Assembly (NCBI GenBank): GCA_003612285.1
Contig: RAYE01000006.1
Location: 1 to 64,000, forward strand
Length of the DNA: 64,000 nt
Reading direction: 5' to 3'
From: a bacterium D16-51
GTDB taxonomy: Bacteria > Bacillota > Clostridia > Lachnospirales > Lachnospiraceae
Shown: piece after piece, positions 59,174 through 64,000 of the stretch
How positions within the stretch are numbered: position 1 is the stretch's first letter
Layout: each line of letters opens with the position of its first letter
The notes under the pieces: generated by a model
The model's database searches: none
What the model was told of the DNA's origin: nothing
Seen by the model: the letters and a program-made list of their open reading frames with translations, nothing else
Translations under genes and position numbers: made by a program

Positions 59174-61048
59174 ATGAAGGAAATTTTTACAAAACGTCTT
59201 TTTCTCTATATGCTGACAGCGCTTTTTGTTACGGTCGCTGCTATTTTTGTGTTACAGACTGTTATCAGCAAGGGAGACAGGAATTCAGACAGCCAGAGTA
59301 AGTTAGAAGATGTAAAGCAAAAGCTTGCAAGCAACCAGGAAAATATCAAGAGCCTTACAGACAACCTTGGGAAGGAAAATCTTGCTAAAACAAGGGCCTT
59401 TGCTGATATGCTTGCCGCGGATGGTTCAATTAATGGAAATATGGAAAAACTGAACCAGGTGAAGGACAGGCTGATGGTAAATGAATTACATATTATTGAT
59501 GAGAACGGGATTATTACCAGCAGCACAATTGAAGACTATATTGGGTTTGATATGAAAAGCGGCGAGCAGTCAAACGCATTTATGGTAATTGTTGACGACC
59601 CTTCTGTTGAAATTGTACAGGAGCCTCAGGTAAATGTAGCCGAAGGAGTCGTAATGCAGTATATCGGCGTGGCGAGAAAGGATGCCAAAGGCCTTGTGCA
59701 GGTTGGCGTGCGTCCGGAAGTCCTGGAAAATATGCTCGCAAGTACAGCGATTAATGTAGTTTTGAAAGATGTAGATTATGGGAAAAAGGGATATGTGTAC
59801 GCTATTGACCAGAAGGAAGGAAAGATACTGGCACATCCAGAGGAATCCTTAATTGGGAAATCTGCTGCTGAGGCGGGATTTCCGAAAAAGCTTACAGGAA
59901 ATGGCAAAGCTACTATTCATGGAGTAAAAGGTTATTATTGGGCGGAAGAGTATGATGGAAAAGTGATTGGCACTTTTATGCCGTCAGGAGAATACTATGA
60001 AGACCGTACAAACCAGACGCTCGTAGTATCCTTTAGCGTGTTAATTATTTTGGGGATACTGCTGTTTATGATTAACCGGATGGTGGATAATAAAATTGTC
60101 CAGGGGATTAACCGTATTAGCAATTCGATGAAAGAGATTGCATCTGGGAATTATGGAATTACAGTAAATGAGCAGGGGAATCCAGAGTTTGAACAGCTTT
60201 CACAAAGCATTAATACAATGGTGGGAGGAATCAGCCAGAATTTAAAGGAAATTGAGACACTATTAGAACAGCAGAAGGAAGATGTGGAGAGTAACCGTGC
60301 ATTAATTCAGAATGTAAAAGACGCCTGTGTGGATTTGGAACAGGTTTCTGGAGAGACATTGGAAAATGCAGACAGTATCTATAATGGAACAGGGGAACAG
60401 GAAAAAGCAGTAGACGACTTAAAACAGGTTATGGATCAGTTAACCGGGGAGTTAAGCCTTAGTGTAAGCGCCTCTGCTGATATAACTGCAGCGACGGGGA
60501 ACTCAGTAGATAAAATTATGGAAACGCAGGCACAGATGGATTTGCTTAAAGAGTCTATGCAGAGGATTAGCGAAATGTCTGTGGCGATTGAGAAAATTAT
60601 TGGTGAAATCAATTCTATTGCGAAACGGACCAATATGCTTTCCCTGAATGCTTCTGTTGAGGCGGCAAGGGCTGGCGAGATGGGCAGGGGCTTTTCTGTT
60701 GTAGCTGTCCAGATTGGGGAACTTGCTGCAAGGAGCGCACAGGCGGCAAAGGAAACGACGGAGTTAATTACTAACTCGATACAGGCGGTGGAAAGCGGGC
60801 AGCAGATTACAGACCAGACGGCGGAGGCGTTTGATATTGCTGTAGAAAATATTGAAAAGGCAAATCAGGATGTAGAGAAAATTACGAATATGGTGCAGAA
60901 GAATGTTGAGATTGTAACAGACGCTGTCAGCCAGATTGAAAGGATTTCCAGTGTCGTGGAACAGAATGTCCAGATTTCAAATAATACAAAGCAGGCGTCT
61001 TCAAGTATGGCGGATATTACTGGAAAGCTGCTGGAAATGATAGAATAA
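59174..61048 (+). CDS. Methyl-accepting chemotaxis protein with dCache domain
   Basis: In this 624-aa receptor TM1 is at about residues 8-28 and a double-Cache sensor follows (ELHIIDENGIITSSTIEDYI, DYGKKGYVYAIDQKEGKILA). TM2 is at about 280-300, then HAMP, then a signalling hairpin with TNMLSLNASVEAARAGEMGR. The ligand is probably a small metabolite such as an amino or organic acid. ATG 59174 is preferred, eight bases after GGAGGAA; ATG 59153 is upstream of that site. It is monocistronic or leads into the Sel1 gene. Confidence 0.92.
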   Translation: MKEIFTKRLFLYMLTALFVTVAAIFVLQTVISKGDRNSDSQSKLEDVKQKLASNQENIKSLTDNLGKENLAKTRAFADMLAADGSINGNMEKLNQVKDRLMVNELHIIDENGIITSSTIEDYIGFDMKSGEQSNAFMVIVDDPSVEIVQEPQVNVAEGVVMQYIGVARKDAKGLVQVGVRPEVLENMLASTAINVVLKDVDYGKKGYVYAIDQKEGKILAHPEESLIGKSAAEAGFPKKLTGNGKATIHGVKGYYWAEEYDGKVIGTFMPSGEYYEDRTNQTLVVSFSVLIILGILLFMINRMVDNKIVQGINRISNSMKEIASGNYGITVNEQGNPEFEQLSQSINTMVGGISQNLKEIETLLEQQKEDVESNRALIQNVKDACVDLEQVSGETLENADSIYNGTGEQEKAVDDLKQVMDQLTGELSLSVSASADITAATGNSVDKIMETQAQMDLLKESMQRISEMSVAIEKIIGEINSIAKRTNMLSLNASVEAARAGEMGRGFSVVAVQIGELAARSAQAAKETTELITNSIQAVESGQQITDQTAEAFDIAVENIEKANQDVEKITNMVQKNVEIVTDAVSQIERISSVVEQNVQISNNTKQASSSMADITGKLLEMIE

Positions 61049-61103
61049 GGGATGGGAAAAAATATTTGTTTATTAAATGTAGTTATTGGAAGGGGGAAGA
61101 GTT

Positions 61104-61643
61104 ATGAAGGGATTGAAATTAAAAAGCTGGCATGTGGAAAAGACGGCAGAAGAGATTGCTGCATACCGCGAACTTGCTGAAAAGGGGGATCGGACGGCAC
61201 AGACGGAGTATGGAAAATGCCTGTTGTTTGGAAAAGGCGGAACGGTTGACAGGGATGCGGCATTCCAGTGGTTCCAGAAAGCAGCAGAACAGTCTGACGA
61301 AATTGCAAAAATGTATTTGGGACATTGCTATCTTTATGGAATTGGTGTAGAAGCAGACCAAAATAAAGGTTATAAGATGTTAGACGCGGCATTAATCTAT
61401 AATTATCCAGAAGATAGTTCCAGCCAGCCACAGGCGGGTTATTCAACATTCCAGGAGGAGGATTTGTGCCAGCTGTTTTGGGATTTGGGGGATGCGCTGG
61501 AAAAGTCTTATGGTGTATATAAAAATTACCGCGTTGCAGTGTATTATTTTGAGATGCTTGCAGACTGGGGGCATCCGGAAGGGGCAGAACGGAGGAAGAG
61601 GTTTCGGAAAATACTTTGGTTTTGGACTAAGACAGGGGACTGA
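61104..61643 (+). CDS. Sel1-repeat protein
   Basis: This 179-aa soluble protein has Sel1/TPR-like repeats: YRELAEKGDRTAQTEYGKCL, then DAAFQWFQKAAEQSDEIAKM and YLGHCYLYGIGVEADQNKGY, with the alternating A/G pattern. Such proteins mediate protein contacts; the partner is unknown. Position 56 bases after the chemoreceptor stop suggests a link to signalling. ATG 61104 follows AGGGGGAAGAG. Confidence 0.85.
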   Translation: MKGLKLKSWHVEKTAEEIAAYRELAEKGDRTAQTEYGKCLLFGKGGTVDRDAAFQWFQKAAEQSDEIAKMYLGHCYLYGIGVEADQNKGYKMLDAALIYNYPEDSSSQPQAGYSTFQEEDLCQLFWDLGDALEKSYGVYKNYRVAVYYFEMLADWGHPEGAERRKRFRKILWFWTKTGD

Positions 61644-61729
61644 TAATAAATTAATTACAGGTTACTGTTCCTAAGGTGACGAAAAACGTAAAAGGGCTTT
61701 TATTTTACGTGATTTAGTGTTACAATAAG

Positions 61730-61778
61730 GCATGCCAGGGCGTATTTGAGATGACGCGTTCAATATGCCCTGGCATGC
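61730..61778 (+). promoter_or_regulatory. Long inverted repeat before a membrane-protein gene
   Basis: GCATGCCAGGGCGTATT (61730-61746) and AATATGCCCTGGCATGC (61762-61778) are 17-bp inverted repeats with one mismatch and a 15-base loop. They lie just upstream of the ribosome site of the next gene. This could be an operator or an RNA hairpin. Confidence 0.65.
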
Positions 61779-61824
61779 AGGCTGCAGAAAATTTAGAACA
61801 GAAGAAGGAGGAACAAGGGAAAGA

Positions 61825-62328
61825 ATGGACGAGAATTTTAAGGAGCAGGAGCAGATGGCGCAGGATGTAACAGGTTCTGCCGGCGCCTTTTCAGGGCAGG
61901 TCCAGGTTGAAGAAAAGCCGGTGAATATGGTGACAGGTATTGTCGGGGCTTTTGTTGGCGTATTGATTGGCGTAGTGCTCTGGATTCTAATTTACCAGAT
62001 GGGTTTTATTGCTGGAATTGCCGGATTTGTTATGATGATTTGTGCATTTAAGGGCTTTGAACTGCTTGGTGGAAGAATCAATTTGGCGGGAGCTGTGATT
62101 TGTGTTATACTGGTTTTGGTGGCCGTATATTTTGCGCATAATATTTCAGTTGCAATTAGCGTTATGCAGGAACTGGATACCAGTTTTTCCTCCGCATACC
62201 AGTCACTTTCTATGCTGCGGGATGAAGTCAGCGAATTTAATTCAGCATATTTGCATGACCTTTTGATTGGGTATGTATTGACATTAGTTGCAATTGTTCC
62301 ATCGATAAAAGGTAAGATAAGGCGATAG
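61825..62328 (+). CDS. Hypothetical membrane protein
   Basis: In this 167-aa protein an acidic, Gln-rich cytoplasmic N-terminus (about 1-35) is followed by four hydrophobic segments: MVTGIVGAFVGVLIGVVLWI, GFIAGIAGFVMMI, AVICVILVLVAVYF and a C-terminal LIGYVLTLVAIVPS. A periplasmic loop lies between the third and fourth. The family was not recognised. ATG 61825 follows AAGGGAAAG. A hairpin operator-like element precedes it. Confidence 0.7.
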   Translation: MDENFKEQEQMAQDVTGSAGAFSGQVQVEEKPVNMVTGIVGAFVGVLIGVVLWILIYQMGFIAGIAGFVMMICAFKGFELLGGRINLAGAVICVILVLVAVYFAHNISVAISVMQELDTSFSSAYQSLSMLRDEVSEFNSAYLHDLLIGYVLTLVAIVPSIKGKIRR

Positions 62329-62343
62329 GCATTATGTACATAG

Positions 62344-62413
62344 GGACTTTTATGGATAGGAAATTACTGTAAAACAGTTGGTGGAAAAGGCAAAACATTG
62401 GTTTTGCCTTTTT
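62344..62413 (+). terminator. Post-terminator motif copy with intrinsic terminator
   Basis: TTTTATGGATAGGAAATTACTGT carries the shared head, then a short ACTGT/ACAGT hairpin. AAGGCAAAAC pairs with GTTTTGCCTT (62387-62410), followed by TTT. This is a fourth, shorter variant of the structured repeat and would end transcription of the membrane-protein gene. Confidence 0.7.
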
Positions 62414-62457
62414 GTGTTGTGCGCCATGGGCGCACTCTAACGGCAGGAAAACGCTGG

Positions 62458-62503
62458 TTGACAGATTAAACTTGCTGTTTTATAATATGGTTTACAAGGT
62501 AAA
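62458..62503 (+). promoter_or_regulatory. Promoter and candidate operator of the blaI/blaR1-like pair
   Basis: TTGACA (62458) and TATAAT (62481) are consensus with a 17-bp spacer. TTTACAAGGTAAA (62491-62503) is a dyad just after the -10 box and may be the binding site of the BlaI-like repressor. Confidence 0.75.
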
Positions 62504-62600
62504 GCAACTGATGCCGCAAAGGAGGTAAGGAACTGTCCTAAGAGTGAAAAATATATTTTTCGCTCGGCAAGTTTGTGTCTGTGCTGCGGCACAAACATTG

Positions 62601-62620
62601 AAAGAACTTTGGTTCTTTTT
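62601..62620 (+). terminator. Terminator-like hairpin in the blaI leader
   Basis: AAAGAAC pairs with GTTCTTT across TTTG and runs into a T tract. It lies between the promoter and the start codon, so it may attenuate the operon. Confidence 0.5.
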
Positions 62621-62655
62621 ATACAGCAAAGAGCAGTGCAGAAATGAGGGTAATC

Positions 62656-63066
62656 GTGAAACAGGAAGTTCGGGTAACAAACAGTGAATGGTATCTTATG
62701 GAATGTTTATGGGAGGAATCCCCGAGGTCTTTGATGCAGATTGTGCCAGTGCTTAGTGAACGGGTAGGGTGGAGCAAGAGTACTTGTGCAACAATGGTTC
62801 GGAGAATGGCAGAAAAGGGGTTGATAGGGTATGAAGAAAACGGAAAAACAAAATATTTTTATCCAAAGGTTAAAAAAGAAGATGTCGTTGTACAGGAGAC
62901 GCGCGATTTTTTGAAAAGAATTTACGACGGGAGCATTGGGATGATGATGAGTGCGTTATTGCGCCAAAATGATTTGTCAAAAGAGGATATACAGGAGCTC
63001 CGTGAAATATTGGAAGCAGCAGAAGCTAAAGCAGAGAAGGGGAACAAAAGAAAGAAGGGGAAATGA
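62656..63066 (+). CDS. BlaI/MecI-family transcriptional repressor
   Basis: This protein of about 136 aa has the winged-helix pattern of BlaI: VTNSEWYLMECLWEESPRSL, VGWSKSTCATMVRRMAEKGL and EENGKTKYFYPKV. The C-terminal helices dimerise and carry the site cut on induction. GTG 62656 has GAGGG six bases upstream; ATG 62644 is also in frame. The stop overlaps the start of the M56 peptidase gene (ATGA), the usual partner arrangement. Confidence 0.9.
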   Translation: MKQEVRVTNSEWYLMECLWEESPRSLMQIVPVLSERVGWSKSTCATMVRRMAEKGLIGYEENGKTKYFYPKVKKEDVVVQETRDFLKRIYDGSIGMMMSALLRQNDLSKEDIQELREILEAAEAKAEKGNKRKKGK

Positions 63067-64000
63067 TGGAAGGCTTTTTGGAATGGATGCTGGAAGCTTC
63101 CTTACTGGTATTTCTGATTCTTGTAATCAGGAAAGTCTTTACGGGGAAAATCCGTTATGGGATAATATATGCCCTTTGGGGGCTGGTATTGCTGCGTTTT
63201 TTATTGCCGGGCAATATCATTGCAACGCCGGTCAGTATTGAAAATTTATTTTCGGCGGCATCAGGCCATATCAAAGAGGCTGGCAGAAATGTTGAAAAAG
63301 CAGGGGATAGAGGGGTTCTGGAAAAGGATCTTGGGCTGGCGGCTGGCAGTGCCATGGAGGGAGCAGGAGATGTAGATTTGGGAATAAATGCTGCACAGGG
63401 AAAATCATTTACGCCTGCAGCAGATAAAAGAGGGAATATTCCATGGAAGCTTCTTTTGCCTGTACTATGGGCAGCCGTGTCATGTGTGCTTTTTTCCTGG
63501 TTTATTCTTTCTAATGCCAGGCTGCTTGGCCGGATGAAAAAGAGAAGGGTTTTTTATGGGAAAAGTGGAAATATAAATATATACATAGTGAATGGAATCC
63601 AGAGCCCTTGTTTATATGGTTTTTTCCGTCCTGCGATATATCTGCCGTCTTTTGCTGTCTTGGGAGATGGAAGGGTCAGCAAAGAAGAACTGGGGCAGAT
63701 TATTACCCATGAGTATGTGCATTACAGGCATGGCGACCATATCTGGGCAATGCTACGGATGTTTTTTGTATCAGCATATTGGTTTAACCCTTTTATATGG
63801 ATTGCGTCTTCCTGTTCCAAAAAAGATGCGGAGCTTTATTGTGATGAAACAGTAATTCAGATATTGGGGGAAGAAAAACGCTTCTGTTATGGGGAGATGT
63901 TAGTGCGGATGGCGGGAAAGGCTGAATGGGGGGATTTTCGGTATTCTATGCTTTTGATCAGCAGAAAAGGAAAGGAAATGGAAAAAAGAATCCGGGCAAT
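63063..64000 (+). CDS. BlaR1/MecR1-like M56 family metallopeptidase (partial)
   Basis: The gene runs past the window end; 312 codons are visible. Hydrophobic segments at the N-terminus (LEASLLVFLILVI, IIYALWGLVLLRFL) and at about residues 135-155 are membrane helices. The zinc motif HEYVHYRHGDH (HExxH), followed by WFNPFIW and DAELYCDE, is the M56 peptidase core. In BlaR1 and MecR1 an external sensor domain activates this peptidase, which cleaves the BlaI repressor. The sensor part lies beyond the window, so its ligand is unknown. The start overlaps the repressor stop. Confidence 0.88.
   Translation, partial: MMEGFLEWMLEASLLVFLILVIRKVFTGKIRYGIIYALWGLVLLRFLLPGNIIATPVSIENLFSAASGHIKEAGRNVEKAGDRGVLEKDLGLAAGSAMEGAGDVDLGINAAQGKSFTPAADKRGNIPWKLLLPVLWAAVSCVLFSWFILSNARLLGRMKKRRVFYGKSGNINIYIVNGIQSPCLYGFFRPAIYLPSFAVLGDGRVSKEELGQIITHEYVHYRHGDHIWAMLRMFFVSAYWFNPFIWIASSCSKKDAELYCDETVIQILGEEKRFCYGEMLVRMAGKAEWGDFRYSMLLISRKGKEMEKRIRA

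Overview
The window reads as chromosomal DNA of a low-to-moderate G+C Gram-positive anaerobe, most likely a Clostridia of the Lachnospiraceae type. This rests on the ffh–rpsP–khpA–rimM–trmD order, AGGAGG ribosome sites, sigma-A promoters with 17-bp spacers, teichoic-acid genes, an AgrC/AgrA-type two-component system, Cache-domain chemoreceptors, and the style of the mobile-element debris. No rRNA or tRNA gene was recognised. Nearly all intact genes are on the + strand; the main exception is a decayed mobile island at about 39.3-45.9 kb.

Region 1 (1-7.3 kb) is accessory. It holds a polymorphic-toxin/immunity locus: DUF4303, two DUF6572-type and one unknown small protein, a HINT-domain toxin with a probable nuclease C-terminus, and an Imm70 immunity protein. 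Around these lie a pseudogenised DUF6572 copy, an EamA transporter, a broken nucleotidyltransferase gene, two MITE-like hairpin elements, and a foldback palindrome of about 660 bp (6598-7259).

Region 2 (7.3-13.7 kb) is the core operon ffh, rpsP, khpA, rimM, trmD, followed by apbE, acyP, a DUF2752 membrane protein and a phosphopantetheinyl transferase. A 59-62 bp tandem repeat starts inside the 3' end of ffh.

Region 3 (13.7-34.2 kb) is mainly cell-surface polymer synthesis. It has three IspD/TarI-type cytidylyltransferases, a sugar epimerase, TarJ, two paralogous TarL/TagF-like polymerases each preceded by a pyruvyltransferase-like protein (one fused to a GDPD-like domain that lacks its catalytic histidines), a sulfotransferase-like protein and a large secreted 5'-nucleotidase. 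leuC/leuD and a two-gene ATPase + TOPRIM-like candidate defence operon are embedded in it.

Region 4 (34.2-39.1 kb) has queA, a lipid/diacylglycerol kinase, a short-chain dehydrogenase and asparagine synthase. Region 5 (39.3-45.9 kb) is the decayed mobile island: PHP phosphatase, truncated Mob relaxase, AbrB-RelE toxin-antitoxin pair, frameshifted XRE regulator, broken transposase, TnpW, Rpn nuclease, recombinase and methyltransferase fragments, and another MITE.

Region 6 (46-64 kb) is sensing and metabolism: a DnaQ-like exonuclease, a hemerythrin fusion, a GHKL kinase with LytTR regulator, a polyol/sorbose PTS operon, a sugar-binding lipoprotein paired with a chemoreceptor, an aminotransferase, a second chemoreceptor, a Sel1 protein, and a BlaI/BlaR1-like pair cut by the window end. 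A repeated post-terminator motif (seven copies, three or four with structured hairpins that differ in sequence but keep their pairing) links many of the intergenic gaps.
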